Of a stretch of DNA of 64,000 nt, positions 16,947-25,413 are shown piece by piece; position 1 is the stretch's first letter, and every line of letters starts with the position of its first letter. The stretch spans positions 1 to 64,000 of the forward strand of contig NZ_VIRM01000022.1 in assembly GCF_006874475.1 (NCBI RefSeq), in the 5' to 3' direction. The translations under genes and the position numbers were made by a program. A model generated the notes under the pieces. It ran no database searches. It was given only the letters and a program-made list of their open reading frames with translations, and was not told the DNA's origin. Origin of the DNA: Microbispora hainanensis. Its GTDB lineage: Bacteria; Actinomycetota; Actinomycetes; Streptosporangiales; Streptosporangiaceae.

Positions 16947-17369
16947 GTGCTGGTCGTACTCGTCATCGCCGGACTCGCCGTGATCGCCTGCGTGGTCATG
17001 GTCTCGCTGGGACACGGCGGGGAGATGGCGGAGTTCCCCCCGGACGTGCCGCCTCTCGAACTGCCCGTGGCCGGCCAGGTGACTCCCGCCGATCTGATCG
17101 CGCTCCGGCTCCCGATCGGTCTCGTGGGCTACAGCACCCAGGCGGTGGACGAGACGCTGCACCGCGTCTCGGTCGCCCTCGGGGAGCGCGACACCCGCAT
17201 CGCGGTGCTGGAGCAGCGCGTAGCCGAGTTATCGTACGCACGGCCGCGGGCCCGCGAGGAGACGAAGCAACCCGAGACGACACGGCCCGAGACGAAGCAA
17301 CCCGAGACGCGGCAGCCCGAAGACATCGACGTCCGGGCCGAGCGCGTCGACGCGGAAGAGGCATGGTGA
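16947..17369 (+). CDS. Membrane-anchored DivIVA-domain-like small protein
   Basis: 140 residues from GTG 16947. One N-terminal transmembrane helix (VLVVLVIAGLAVIACVVMVS) is followed by a DivIVA-like segment (ADLIALRLPIGLVGYSTQAVDETLHRVSVAL, residues about 48-80), a short coiled coil (RIAVLEQRVAEL), and a repetitive tail of KQPET/RPET units. DivIVA domains bind curved membrane and guide polar growth. In this gene order it corresponds to mycobacterial Rv1209, from memory. Its stop overlaps the tagA start by 7 nt. Confidence 0.8.
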   Translation: MLVVLVIAGLAVIACVVMVSLGHGGEMAEFPPDVPPLELPVAGQVTPADLIALRLPIGLVGYSTQAVDETLHRVSVALGERDTRIAVLEQRVAELSYARPRAREETKQPETTRPETKQPETRQPEDIDVRAERVDAEEAW

Positions 17370-17947
17370 CAGCGCACGACGACGGGCTGGTCCGCTGCGG
17401 ATGGGCCGGCACGACACCCGACTACGTCGCCTACCACGACGAGGAGTGGGGCCGCCCCGTCCACGGGGACGACCTTGTCTTCGAGCGGATCACCCTGGAG
17501 GCGTTCCAGTCCGGCCTGTCGTGGCTGACGATCCTGCGCAAGCGCGACAACTTCCGCAAGGCGTTCGCCGGGTTCTCGATCCCGGCGGTGGCGGCCTTCG
17601 GCGAGGACGACATGGAGCGCCTGCTCGCCGACGCGGGCATCGTGCGCAACCGCGCCAAGATCGAGGCGGCCGTGGCCAACGCCCGCGCCGCGCTTGAGGT
17701 GCCGGGCGGGCTGTCGGCGCTGGTGTGGAAGTACGCCGAGGAGCCCGGCAGGGTCCCCGCCACCCTCGCCGACGTCCCCGCCCGCACCCCCGGATCCACG
17801 GCGCTGGCCAAGGACCTCAAGAAGCACGGCTTCCGCTTCGTCGGCCCCACCACGGCGTACGCCCTGATGCAGGCCATCGGCCTGGTCAATGACCACGTCG
17901 CCGACTGCCACGTCCGCGAGGCCGTCACCGCCCTGCGCTGTGTCTGA
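17363..17947 (+). CDS. tag: DNA-3-methyladenine glycosylase I
   Basis: 194 residues with the TAG fold: RCGWAG (zinc Cys), YHDEEWGRPVHGD, FERITLEAFQSGLSWLTILRKR, VRNRAKIEAAVANA, and the C-terminal zinc site HVADCHVRE. It removes 3-methyladenine from alkylated DNA in base-excision repair. The start at 17363 overlaps the preceding gene (ATGGTGA), indicating translational coupling. Its stop lies at the first base of the 37-bp repeat array. Confidence 0.95.
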   Translation: MVTAHDDGLVRCGWAGTTPDYVAYHDEEWGRPVHGDDLVFERITLEAFQSGLSWLTILRKRDNFRKAFAGFSIPAVAAFGEDDMERLLADAGIVRNRAKIEAAVANARAALEVPGGLSALVWKYAEEPGRVPATLADVPARTPGSTALAKDLKKHGFRFVGPTTAYALMQAIGLVNDHVADCHVREAVTALRCV

Positions 17948-18092
17948 TTGCTTCGTAGCGCCTATCGGCCTGCGCCGTGTTTGATTGCTTCGTAGCGCCT
18001 ATCGGCCTTCGCTGTGCCTGATTGCTTCGAGGCGCCTATCGGCCTTCGCTGTGTCTGATTGCTTCGTAGCGCCTATCGGCCTTCGAAGTGGG
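17945..18092. repeat. 37-bp tandem repeat, four copies, between convergent genes
   Basis: Units start at 17945, 17982, 18019 and 18056 (TGATTGCTTCGTAGCGCCTA, then TCGGCCTTCG and about 7 variable bases). The first unit contains the tag stop codon. The last contains the stop and final codons of the enoyl-CoA hydratase gene on the other strand. Each unit therefore carries a copy of that gene's tail. There are no spacers, so it is not a CRISPR array. Confidence 0.9.
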
Positions 18093-18852
18093 GCCGCTCT
18101 TTACTGAGGAACGCCTTGGTCGCCGCCACGTGGTCGGCGGTGGCGACGCACTCGTCCTGAAGCTCCGCCTCCCGCTCCAGCGCCTCGGCGAGGGAGGACG
18201 ACGCCGCGTGGTCCAGCGCCGCCTTGGTCGCGGCGTACGCCCGGGTGGGCCCCTGCGCCAGCCGTACGGCGAGGTCGCGGGCGGCGGACGCCAGCCGCTC
18301 GGCCGGGACCACCTCCCCGACCAGGCCGAGCTCCAGCGCCCTGGCCGCGTCCACGACGTCGCCGAGCAGCAGCATCTCCCGGGCACGGGCCGGGCCGACG
18401 AGCCGCTGCAGCGTCCAGGACGCGCCCGAGTCGGGGGCGAGCCCGATCCCGGTGAACGCCATCGAGAACTTCGCGTTCTCGGCCGCCACCCGGAAGTCGC
18501 ACGCGAACGCCAGCGAGGCGCCCGCCCCCGCGGCCACCCCGTTGACGGCGGCCACGACGGGCTTGCCCATCGTCGCGATGGTCAGCACGACCGGGTTGTA
18601 GTGCTCGCGCACGGTGTTTGCCAGGCCGAGGCCCCGGCCGAGGTTTTCGGCGTGCTCGCGCAGGTCCTGCCCTGCGCAGAAGGCCCGGCCCGTGCCGGTC
18701 AGGAGCACGGCCCGCACCGACGCGTCATCGGCGGCGCGCCGCACGGCCGCGAGCAGGTCGGTCTTCGTCGCGAGGGTCAGCGAGTTCATGGCGTCGGGGC
18801 GGTTCAGCGTGATCGTGGCGACGGCTTCGTCGACGTCGTAGGTCACGGTCAT
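18073..18852 (-). CDS. Enoyl-CoA hydratase/isomerase family protein
   Basis: 259 residues of the crotonase fold: ITLNRPDAMNSLT, VRAVLLTGTGRAFCAGQDL (oxyanion hole), KPVVAAVNGVAAGAGASLAFACD, FSMAFTGIGLAPDSGASWTL, and a C-terminal FLSKERPHFEG. The AGAGASL and DSGASW pattern is close to PaaG-type 2-(1,2-epoxy-1,2-dihydrophenyl)acetyl-CoA isomerases of phenylacetate catabolism. The start at 18852 lies 1 nt past the stop of the PaaX-type regulator, with GGAG about 10 nt upstream, so the two form an operon. The exact substrate cannot be fixed from sequence alone. Confidence 0.9.
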   Translation of the reverse strand: MTVTYDVDEAVATITLNRPDAMNSLTLATKTDLLAAVRRAADDASVRAVLLTGTGRAFCAGQDLREHAENLGRGLGLANTVREHYNPVVLTIATMGKPVVAAVNGVAAGAGASLAFACDFRVAAENAKFSMAFTGIGLAPDSGASWTLQRLVGPARAREMLLLGDVVDAARALELGLVGEVVPAERLASAARDLAVRLAQGPTRAYAATKAALDHAASSSLAEALEREAELQDECVATADHVAATKAFLSKERPHFEGR

Positions 18853-18853
18853 G

Positions 18854-19627
18854 TCAGGCTGCTCCATTCAGTGTGCGGTCCACGAACGCGGCGGCGGCCG
18901 GCAGCAACCGAGTGGCCTCCTGCTCGAAGAAGGTGCGGGCCTTCTCTCCCGGCCAGCCCGGCGGCAGCAGGTCGGCGGGCAGCCCGGGGTCGCGGAACAG
19001 GAAGTTGCGCCACCCGTGCACCAGCCTGCTGCGGACCGCGAAGACCCGGTCGTCCGGGGCGTCCTCCGGCAGCGAGCCCACCAGGTCCGCCGCGCTGGCC
19101 AGCCAATCCTCGTACGCGCTGCCGATGCCGTCCAGATCCCACGCGCGGGCGAGCAGGTCCCGCGGGTCGCCCTCGTAAGCGGCGTCGAACCGGTGGCCGG
19201 GAATCCGCAGCGCGTCGAGCTCGGGCGAGGGCCGCGGGCCGATCCAGGTCGTCTCCGACAGCGGGGCGTACCCGAGGAAGGCGAGGTCGGCACGCAGCCG
19301 CTCGCGCCGTGCCCGGTCCCTGACCGGTTCGAGCACCAGGACGTGCCAGCGGCCGGCCCACGGCGCGTCGCCCCGCCGATAGACGCGGGCCGCCGTCTCG
19401 TCGAGCCGGCGTTCGCACTTCGGCGTGACCGCGTACCCCGGCCCCTGCGGCAGCCGTACGGGGTCGAGCCAGCCCTGCCTGACCATGCGGGATATCGCGG
19501 TCCTGACGGCCGGGGCCGCGATGTCGAGCGGCGAGAGCAGCCTCACGAGCGCGGCCACGGAGGCACGGCCGCCACGCGCGAGTAGGTGGTCCCCAAAGAG
19601 ATCGAAAAGCGCGGCTCGGGCGTTCAC
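18854..19627 (-). CDS. PaaX-family transcriptional regulator
   Basis: 257 residues from GTG 19627. The N-terminal winged helix (ALFDLFGDHLLARGGRASVAAL, VRTAISRMVRQGWL) and the C-terminal PaaX-type domain (WHVLVLEPVRDRARRERLRADLAFLGYA, TWIGPRPSPEL, VHGWRNFLFRDPGLPADLLPPGWPG) are both present. PaaX represses phenylacetate degradation genes and is released by phenylacetyl-CoA. Here it heads a two-gene operon with an enoyl-CoA hydratase/PaaG-like gene, which fits a related acyl-CoA role. The rest of the paa pathway is absent from the window, so the inducer is uncertain. Confidence 0.9.
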   Translation of the reverse strand: MNARAALFDLFGDHLLARGGRASVAALVRLLSPLDIAAPAVRTAISRMVRQGWLDPVRLPQGPGYAVTPKCERRLDETAARVYRRGDAPWAGRWHVLVLEPVRDRARRERLRADLAFLGYAPLSETTWIGPRPSPELDALRIPGHRFDAAYEGDPRDLLARAWDLDGIGSAYEDWLASAADLVGSLPEDAPDDRVFAVRSRLVHGWRNFLFRDPGLPADLLPPGWPGEKARTFFEQEATRLLPAAAAFVDRTLNGAA

Positions 19628-19807
19628 CCCACCCAGTGTGGGGTCACGTCCGGTCCGTCCACAACGCGTGTCTCACGGCATTGATCCACTGACCGGATCC
19701 GGGCCGTTACCTTTTTGAGCTCGGAGGCGGGATAATAGAACATCACAGAAACGTGAATACGCCGGTTACCCTCCGGGGCGGCCGACAACGCGGGAAGGGA
19801 TACACGC

Positions 19808-19975
19808 ATGGCGGCGATGAAGCCGCGGACCGGTGACGGTCCGCTGGAGGTCACCAAGGAAGGACGGGGCATCGTCATGCGGGTCCCTCTCGAAGGTGGC
19901 GGCCGACTCGTCGTGGAGCTGTCCGCGGACGAGGCCAGCGCCCTCGGTGACGCGCTCAAGAAGGTGGTCGGCTGA
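19808..19975 (+). CDS. DUF3117 small conserved protein
   Basis: Fifty-five residues, beginning MAAMKPRTGDGPLEVTKEGR and ending LGDALKKVVG, matching the very conserved actinobacterial DUF3117 family (Rv1211 type). Function is unknown. The basic, compact sequence with a VMRVPLEGGGRLVVEL beta hairpin would suit a protein- or nucleic-acid-binding role, which is inference. Its place between tag and the sigE group follows the mycobacterial order. Confidence 0.9.
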   Translation: MAAMKPRTGDGPLEVTKEGRGIVMRVPLEGGGRLVVELSADEASALGDALKKVVG

Positions 19976-20053
19976 CCTCGTCGGCCGACCCGTTCGAACT
20001 ACGGCCCTGGCGGCGGGTGTTCCCGCCCCGGGGCCGCCCTATTGGAGGTGGAC

Positions 20054-21490
20054 GTGCCCATCCAGACCACGCCGGTCCTCACCGGTCCTGACGGCGCCGG
20101 GCCCGCGCCGGACGCCGACCTGGTGGCCGTGCCGTTCGGACCCGGACCGGACCTTGCCCCGGCGCCCTGGCTGGAGTCTCCCGTGCCGGTCGACGCGCTG
20201 CTCGCGCACCACGAGGTCAAGGGAGAGCCGGGCGAGGTCGTGGAGGTGCCCACCCTCAGGGAGGGTGGTGTGCGGCGCGTCCTGCTGTACGGCACCGGCG
20301 ACGGCTCGGCCGCCGCGCTGCGCAAGGCCGGGGCGGCCCTCGCGAGGCGGGCGAAGGGCCGGGCGTCGCTGTCGGTCGTCGTCCCGCCCAAGGGGGAGAC
20401 GGCCGCCCTGGCCGAGGGCGCGCTGCTCGCGGCGTACACGTTCACCATCGGCAACGGCGGCACGAAGCCGGTCGGGGAGATCGTCTTCGTCGGCGGGGAC
20501 GAGCGGGACCTGAAGCGCGGAGAGGCGGTCGCGCGGGCCACCGCGCTCGCCCGCGACCTCGTCAACACCCCGTCGTCGGTCAAGACGCCCGCCTGGCTCG
20601 CCGAGCAGGCCAAGGCGATCGCCGCCGAGTCGGGGCTCGGCGTACGCGTGTGGGAGGGGGCCGAGCTCGGCGAGTTCGGCGGCATCCGGGCCGTCGGGCA
20701 GGGGTCGGTCAGCCCGCCGTGCCTGGTCGAGCTCTCCTACACGCCGGAGAACCCGCGCGCCCACGTGGTGCTCGTCGGCAAGGGCATCACGTTCGACACC
20801 GGCGGCCTGTCCCTGAAGCCCAACGAGGGCATGAAGGCGATGAAGACCGACATGGGCGGCGGGGCCGCCGTCATCGCCGCGATGAGCGCGCTCGCCGCCT
20901 TCGAGGCGCCGGTGCGGGTCACCGGCCTCGTGGCGTGCGCGGAGAACTCCATTTCCGGCTCCGCGCAGCGGCCGGGAGACGTCATCACCCAGTACGGCGG
21001 GCGCACGGTCGAGGTGCTGAACACCGACGCGGAGGGGCGTCTCGTGCTGGCCGACGCGCTGGCGTACGCGCACGCGGAGCTCGACCCGGACATCGTGATC
21101 GACGTCGCCACGCTGACCGGCGCGGCCAAGGTCGCGCTCGGGGTGAGCCTGGGCGCGCTCTACGCCACGGACGAGGCGCTGGCCGCCGACCTGATCGCCG
21201 CCGGGGAGGCCGGCGGGGAGCGGCTGTGGCGGATGCCGCTCGTCGAGGACTACCGCACGATGCTCGACTCCGACGTGGCCGACCTGGCCAACGTCGACAG
21301 GACGAAGTCGGGCGCGGCGGGGTCGATCGCCGCCGCGCTGTTCCTGCGGGAGTTCACCGGCGGGCGGCCGTGGGCGCACCTCGACATCGCGGGGCCCGCG
21401 CGGGCCGCCTCCGACGACGGCGAGATCACCAAGGGCGGCACCGGCTTCGGCGTCCGCCTGCTGCTGCGCTACCTCACCGCCGCGTCCTGA
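20054..21490 (+). CDS. pepA: Leucyl aminopeptidase (M17)
   Basis: About 478 residues of the M17 family. The catalytic domain has VGKGITFDTGGLSLKP (metal Lys/Asp), MKTDMGGGAAV, the signature NTDAEGRLVLAD, DVATLTGAAKVALG, and SGAAGSIAAALFLREF. It should release N-terminal residues from peptides with two divalent metals. The GTG at 20054 has GGAGG 6 nt upstream; a TTG at 20042 in frame would place that ribosome site inside the gene. The gene stands between DUF3117 and the convergent O-methyltransferase gene. Confidence 0.95.
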   Translation: MPIQTTPVLTGPDGAGPAPDADLVAVPFGPGPDLAPAPWLESPVPVDALLAHHEVKGEPGEVVEVPTLREGGVRRVLLYGTGDGSAAALRKAGAALARRAKGRASLSVVVPPKGETAALAEGALLAAYTFTIGNGGTKPVGEIVFVGGDERDLKRGEAVARATALARDLVNTPSSVKTPAWLAEQAKAIAAESGLGVRVWEGAELGEFGGIRAVGQGSVSPPCLVELSYTPENPRAHVVLVGKGITFDTGGLSLKPNEGMKAMKTDMGGGAAVIAAMSALAAFEAPVRVTGLVACAENSISGSAQRPGDVITQYGGRTVEVLNTDAEGRLVLADALAYAHAELDPDIVIDVATLTGAAKVALGVSLGALYATDEALAADLIAAGEAGGERLWRMPLVEDYRTMLDSDVADLANVDRTKSGAAGSIAAALFLREFTGGRPWAHLDIAGPARAASDDGEITKGGTGFGVRLLLRYLTAAS

Positions 21491-21561
21491 ACGGCCGCTC
21501 ACCGGCCGCTCACCGGCCGTGAGCGTCGTGTGAACGGCCCGTGAACGCGTCGTGAACGGGC

Positions 21562-22191
21562 TCAGTCGAGCTTGACGGCGGCCAGCAGCCCGGAGCCGAG
21601 CGGCAGCATCAGGGGCCGCAGCCGGTCGTCGTTCCTGACGAGCTTGCCCAGCTCCCGGAGCGCGACCGTGTCCGGGTCGCGCTGGGTGGGGTCGGCCACC
21701 TGGTCGTCGCAGAAGGCGTCGCCGAACACGACGACCCCGCCCCGGCGCAGGAGCCGCACCGACTCGGTGAGGTAGTCGATGTACTCCTGCTTGGCCGCGT
21801 CGCAGAAGACCATGTCGTAGCCGCCGTCGGCGAGGCGGGGAAGGACGTCGAGCGCGCGGCCGCCGATCAGGCGGATCCGGCTGCCGGAGAACCCCGCCTC
21901 CGCGAACGTCTGCCGGGCCATGCGCTGATGCTCCGGCTCCACGTCCACGCTCGTGAGCGTGCCGTCCGGGCGCATGCCGCGCAGCAGCCACAGGCCGGAG
22001 ACCCCGCACCCGGTGCCGACCTCCACCACCGAGCGTGCGTTCACCACGGTGGCGAGGAAGCAGAGCGCCGCTCCGCACCCGGGCAGGATCGGGCGCGCCC
22101 CGACCTCGATGCCACGCCGGCGCGCGGTCCGCAGGATGTCGTCCTCCGGGACGAACTCCTCCGCGTACTCCAGGCTGGCCGGTGTCGCCAT
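21562..22191 (-). CDS. Class I SAM-dependent O-methyltransferase (Rv1220c-type)
   Basis: 209 residues from ATG 22191 (ribosome site GGGAGGGAGAGG). Motifs are VVEVGTGCGVSGLWLLRGM (SAM site), LTSVDVEPEHQRMARQTF, YDMVFCDAAKQEYIDYL and LRRGGVVVFGDAF, typical of the catechol/caffeoyl-CoA O-methyltransferase family. The acceptor is unknown. It is divergent from sigE and always accompanies the sigE locus in mycobacteria, as I recall. A second in-frame ATG at 22215 is less well placed. Confidence 0.9.
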   Translation of the reverse strand: MATPASLEYAEEFVPEDDILRTARRRGIEVGARPILPGCGAALCFLATVVNARSVVEVGTGCGVSGLWLLRGMRPDGTLTSVDVEPEHQRMARQTFAEAGFSGSRIRLIGGRALDVLPRLADGGYDMVFCDAAKQEYIDYLTESVRLLRRGGVVVFGDAFCDDQVADPTQRDPDTVALRELGKLVRNDDRLRPLMLPLGSGLLAAVKLD

Positions 22192-22248
22192 CGGCCTCTC
22201 CCTCCCCTGCTTCATCTTGGACGCAGCCTAGGGGAGTCGGACCGGAAC

Positions 22249-22276
22249 GGGAACTCACGCCACAACGGGGACGTTG
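22249..22276 (+). promoter_or_regulatory. Candidate ECF (SigE-type) promoter of sigE
   Basis: GGGAACT at 22249-22255, 16 nt, then CGTTG at 22272-22276. This fits the ECF sigma consensus GGAAC-N16/17-GTT and lies about 70 bp before the sigE start. It suggests positive autoregulation, a common design for SigE; this is by inspection only. Confidence 0.5.
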
Positions 22277-22346
22277 CACGCTTTGAACGGTCTTTGTAAG
22301 AGACCGCTCAGCCCGCGGTGCGCAGGAAGGGGCGAAACCAGGCACT

Positions 22347-22985
22347 ATGGCTGTAGCGACGATCCTGCAGAGAGGAATGCCGGTGGACGAGCACGACCAC
22401 CAGGCGGAGACTTCGGTGTCCGACTGGACGCCTCCCACCTGGGAGGAGGTCGTTCGAACTCATTCCACTCGGGTCTACCGGCTGGCCTATCGGCTGACGG
22501 GCAACGTCCACGACGCCGAGGACCTCACTCAGGAAGTCTTCGTCCGGGTCTTCCGGTCCCTGTCGAGCTACACCCCGGGCACGTTCGAGGGGTGGCTGCA
22601 CCGGATCACGACGAACCTCTTCCTCGACATGGCGCGGCGCAGGCAGCGCATCCGCTTCGAGGGGCTGGCGGACGACGCCGCCGAGCGGCTGCACGGCCGC
22701 GAGCCGTCGCCCGCGCAGGCGTACGACGACGCGCATCTGGAGCCCGACATCCAGGCCGCGCTCGACGCCCTGGCGCCGGAGTTCCGGGCGGCCGTGGTGC
22801 TGTGCGACATCGAGGGACTGTCCTACGAGGAGATCGCCGCGACGCTCGGCGTGAAACTCGGCACGGTGCGTAGCCGCATCCATCGCGGCCGCGCCCAACT
22901 GCGGGAGGCACTCGACCACCGGGCGCCCTCCGCGAACCGGAACGGCGATCAAACCCCCCCTTCTATCAGCAGGGAGGGACTGTGA
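22347..22985 (+). CDS. sigE: ECF RNA polymerase sigma factor SigE
   Basis: 212 residues with sigma region 2 ([30 protein letters not shown], about residues 41-70, and [10 protein letters not shown]) and region 4 ([41 protein letters not shown]), without regions 1.1 or 3. The following gene encodes a zinc anti-sigma factor whose GTG overlaps the sigE stop by 4 nt, then an HtrA protease and TatB: the classic envelope-stress locus of actinobacteria. ATG 22377 is a possible shorter start behind AGAGAGGAA. It probably directs stress genes, including its own promoter. Confidence 0.95.
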   Translation: MAVATILQRGMPVDEHDHQAETSVSDWTPPTWEEVVRTHSTRVYRLAYRLTGNVHDAEDLTQEVFVRVFRSLSSYTPGTFEGWLHRITTNLFLDMARRRQRIRFEGLADDAAERLHGREPSPAQAYDDAHLEPDIQAALDALAPEFRAAVVLCDIEGLSYEEIAATLGVKLGTVRSRIHRGRAQLREALDHRAPSANRNGDQTPPSISREGL

Positions 22986-23545
22986 GTCATCTTGGCGAGC
23001 GCGTCTCCGCGCTCATCGACGGCGAACTCAGTCACAACGAGCGGGAACGCGCGCTCGCGCACCTGACGTTCTGCGCGGACTGCCGCGCGGAGGTCGACGC
23101 GATGCGCGCGCTGAAGACCCGCCTGCGGTCCATGGATCCGCCCGCCATGCCGGCGGACCTCACCATGTCGCTGCTGCGCATGGCGGAACCCGGAGGGCCG
23201 TTGCCGCCGCGGATGCGGCCCTTTCCCGACCATCCGGCCTTCGGTGCCGGGCGGCTTCCCGGCATGCACGCCGCCGGACCCATGGACAACCGGCCCAGGG
23301 GCCGGGACGAGGGACGATCGGGACCGGGGCGGCCCGGAAGGGCCAGAAGGGCGGGATACGTCGCCGTGGGAATGGCCGGCGCCGCCGTCGCCCTCGGCAC
23401 CATGCTCATGGCCGGAGGATCCACGGCCACCCCGAACCCGGCACCCGGGCAGATGTTCGTACAGCATCCCGCGCAGAACAGGGCGCCCGTGGTGAACCTG
23501 TCACCCACCCCGTCACCCAGCGTCACCAGGGGTCTTTCGCGCTGA
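22982..23545 (+). CDS. rseA: Anti-sigma factor with zinc-finger (ZAS) domain, RseA-type
   Basis: 187 residues from GTG 22982. The N-terminal ZAS domain has [21 protein letters not shown] then FCADCRAEV, giving the His-x3-Cys-x2-Cys zinc site that holds ECF sigma factors. A Pro/Gly-rich linker leads to one transmembrane helix ([21 protein letters not shown], about residues 124-144) and a short outer tail. It should bind SigE at the membrane and release it on redox or proteolytic signals. The 4-nt overlap with sigE fixes a 1:1 translation ratio. Confidence 0.9.
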   Translation: MSHLGERVSALIDGELSHNERERALAHLTFCADCRAEVDAMRALKTRLRSMDPPAMPADLTMSLLRMAEPGGPLPPRMRPFPDHPAFGAGRLPGMHAAGPMDNRPRGRDEGRSGPGRPGRARRAGYVAVGMAGAAVALGTMLMAGGSTATPNPAPGQMFVQHPAQNRAPVVNLSPTPSPSVTRGLSR

Positions 23546-23651
23546 TTCGAGGGAACGGCATACGATCGGACACCGCAGCCGTCGTGTGCCGCCTTCCTCG
23601 TTACCGCGGCTGCCCAGCGGATGACGCCGTGTGCGAGGAGTGACTGCCGCG

Positions 23652-24941
23652 ATGACCGACAACACGCGTCCGTACGGCGCGTCGGACCGGCCCGAGTTCC
23701 TGCCCGCGGGCGAGGAGCCGCAGGGCCCTCCCGATGCCCCTGCGCCCGCCACCGGTCCGTACGGCATGGGCCCCGGCTGGGCCCCGCCGCCGCTGTATCC
23801 CGTCGGGCCGCAGCGGGAGCCGCGCGGCCCCAACATCGCGCTCTTCGCGGCCCTGGCCGTGGTCATCGCGCTCGTGGCGGGCGGGGTGGCGAGCTGGGGC
23901 ACGTTCCTGCTGACGCGCCCGTCCTCCGGCATCGACCCGTCCTACACGCTGAGCACGCCGTCGAAGCAGCCCACGGCCCGGCCGCCGGACTCCGTGGCCG
24001 GGGTGGCCGCCAAGGTCCTGCCCAGCGTGGTCTCGCTGGAGGTCAAGGGCAACAGCGAGGCGGGCACCGGATCGGGCTTCGTCGTCAAGGGCGGCTACAT
24101 CGTCACGAACAACCACGTGGTGGCCGTCGCGGGGCAGGCCGGGGAGATCCGCATCCGTTACAACGACCGCAGCTCCTCGGGGGCGCGCGTCGTCGGCCGC
24201 GACCCCAACTCCGACATCGCGGTCGTCAAGCCGGACGGGGCCGTCAGGGCGCCGGAGCTGCCCCTCGGCAACTCCGACGGTGTGGTGGTCGGCGACCCGG
24301 TCATCGCGGTCGGCTCGCCCCTCGGGCTGAGCGGCACGGTCACCACGGGCATCGTCAGCTCGCTCAACCGGCCCGTCGAGGCGGGCGGCAGCACCGGGTC
24401 CGACTACGCGCTCATCAACGCGATCCAGACGGACGCCGCCATCAACCCCGGCAACTCGGGCGGCCCGCTGGTGAACGCCGCGGGCGAGGTGATCGGGGTG
24501 AACTCGGCGATCGCCACCGTCGGCGGCTCCCTGCTCGGCCAGCAGTCCGGCAGCATCGGCCTCGGCTTCGCGATCCCGGTGAACCAGGTGCGCCGGATCG
24601 CCCAGGAGCTCATCACCACCGGGACGGCCCGCACCTCCAGGATCGGCATCACGATCGACCAGAGCTACCAGGGCAAGGGAGTGCGGATCGCCACCCGGAC
24701 GGAGGGCGGCGCATTGCCGGTCACGCCCGGAGGCCCGGCCGCCAAGGCGGGCCTGCACGCGGGGGACGTCATCCTGGAGGTCGACGGCCAGCCCGTGAGC
24801 GACAGCCGGGAGCTGATCGTCACCATCCGCAGCAAGGCGCCCGGAGACCAGGTGCGGATCAAGTTCCGGCACGACGGCGAGGTGCGGACGGCGACGGTCA
24901 CGGTCGGCGCGGCCCCCGCTCCCGCCGCGCGACCGTCCTAA
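23652..24941 (+). CDS. htrA: HtrA/DegP-family serine protease with PDZ domain
   Basis: A roughly 429-residue membrane protease. The cytoplasmic N-terminus is Pro-rich, one transmembrane helix lies near residues 64-88 (ALAVVIALVAGGVASWG), and a trypsin-like domain follows with the triad His (IVTNNHVV), Asp (NSDIAVVK) and Ser (NPGNSGGPLVN), then a PDZ domain (GPAAKAGLHAGDVILEVDGQPV). It degrades or refolds damaged envelope proteins and may act in the SigE/RseA feedback. ATG 23652 has AGGAG 12 nt upstream; GTG 23631 is in frame. The order sigE-rseA-htrA-tatB is conserved in mycobacteria. Confidence 0.95.
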   Translation: MTDNTRPYGASDRPEFLPAGEEPQGPPDAPAPATGPYGMGPGWAPPPLYPVGPQREPRGPNIALFAALAVVIALVAGGVASWGTFLLTRPSSGIDPSYTLSTPSKQPTARPPDSVAGVAAKVLPSVVSLEVKGNSEAGTGSGFVVKGGYIVTNNHVVAVAGQAGEIRIRYNDRSSSGARVVGRDPNSDIAVVKPDGAVRAPELPLGNSDGVVVGDPVIAVGSPLGLSGTVTTGIVSSLNRPVEAGGSTGSDYALINAIQTDAAINPGNSGGPLVNAAGEVIGVNSAIATVGGSLLGQQSGSIGLGFAIPVNQVRRIAQELITTGTARTSRIGITIDQSYQGKGVRIATRTEGGALPVTPGGPAAKAGLHAGDVILEVDGQPVSDSRELIVTIRSKAPGDQVRIKFRHDGEVRTATVTVGAAPAPAARPS

Positions 24942-25029
24942 GAGCGGCCCAAGAGCCGACGACCCCTGTCCATAGCGTGGGGTGCGGGCATTAGTCTGAT
25001 TTCAGTCGTACGCGCAGGAGGAGATCGCC

Positions 25030-25380
25030 ATGTTCGGACTCGGCTGGGGGGAGGCCCTGGCGCTGGTGGTGATCGCCCTGGTCGTCTTCGGGCCGGAGAA
25101 ACTGCCTCAGGCCGCCTCGCAGGCGGGCCGTACGCTGCGGCAGCTCCGGCAGATGGCCAACAACGCGAAGGCGGACCTGCAGGCCAACATGGGGCCCGAG
25201 TTCGCCAACTTCGACCCGGCCGACCTCAACCCGAAGAACTTCGTGCGCAAGCACCTGCTCGACGACCTCGAGAAAGACTGGAACGACACCTCGGCGACGA
25301 CGGCGGCCGAGCCGGTCGCCGCCCCCACGCCGGAACTGGGCGTGGGGGAGATCCCGCCGTACGACAACGAGGCGACCTGA
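25030..25380 (+). CDS. tatB: Sec-independent translocase protein TatB
   Basis: 116 residues. It begins MFGLGWGEALALVVIALVVFGPEKLP: one transmembrane helix then the FGPEKLP hinge, as in TatA/B. An amphipathic helix (QAASQAGRTLRQLRQMANNAKADL) and a charged tail follow. Length and the Glu in the membrane helix favour TatB over TatA. It works with TatA and TatC to export folded twin-arginine proteins. It follows htrA by 88 bp and has a good ribosome site (GGAGGAG). Confidence 0.9.
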   Translation: MFGLGWGEALALVVIALVVFGPEKLPQAASQAGRTLRQLRQMANNAKADLQANMGPEFANFDPADLNPKNFVRKHLLDDLEKDWNDTSATTAAEPVAAPTPELGVGEIPPYDNEAT

Positions 25381-25413
25381 TCGGGCCGGTCAGCGCTTGA
25401 GTCAGGGCTTGAG

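Noticed and set aside
17945-18092. Possible CRISPR array because of regular 37-bp units
   Set aside because: Units are head-to-tail without spacers and derive from a gene tail; there are no cas genes in the window.
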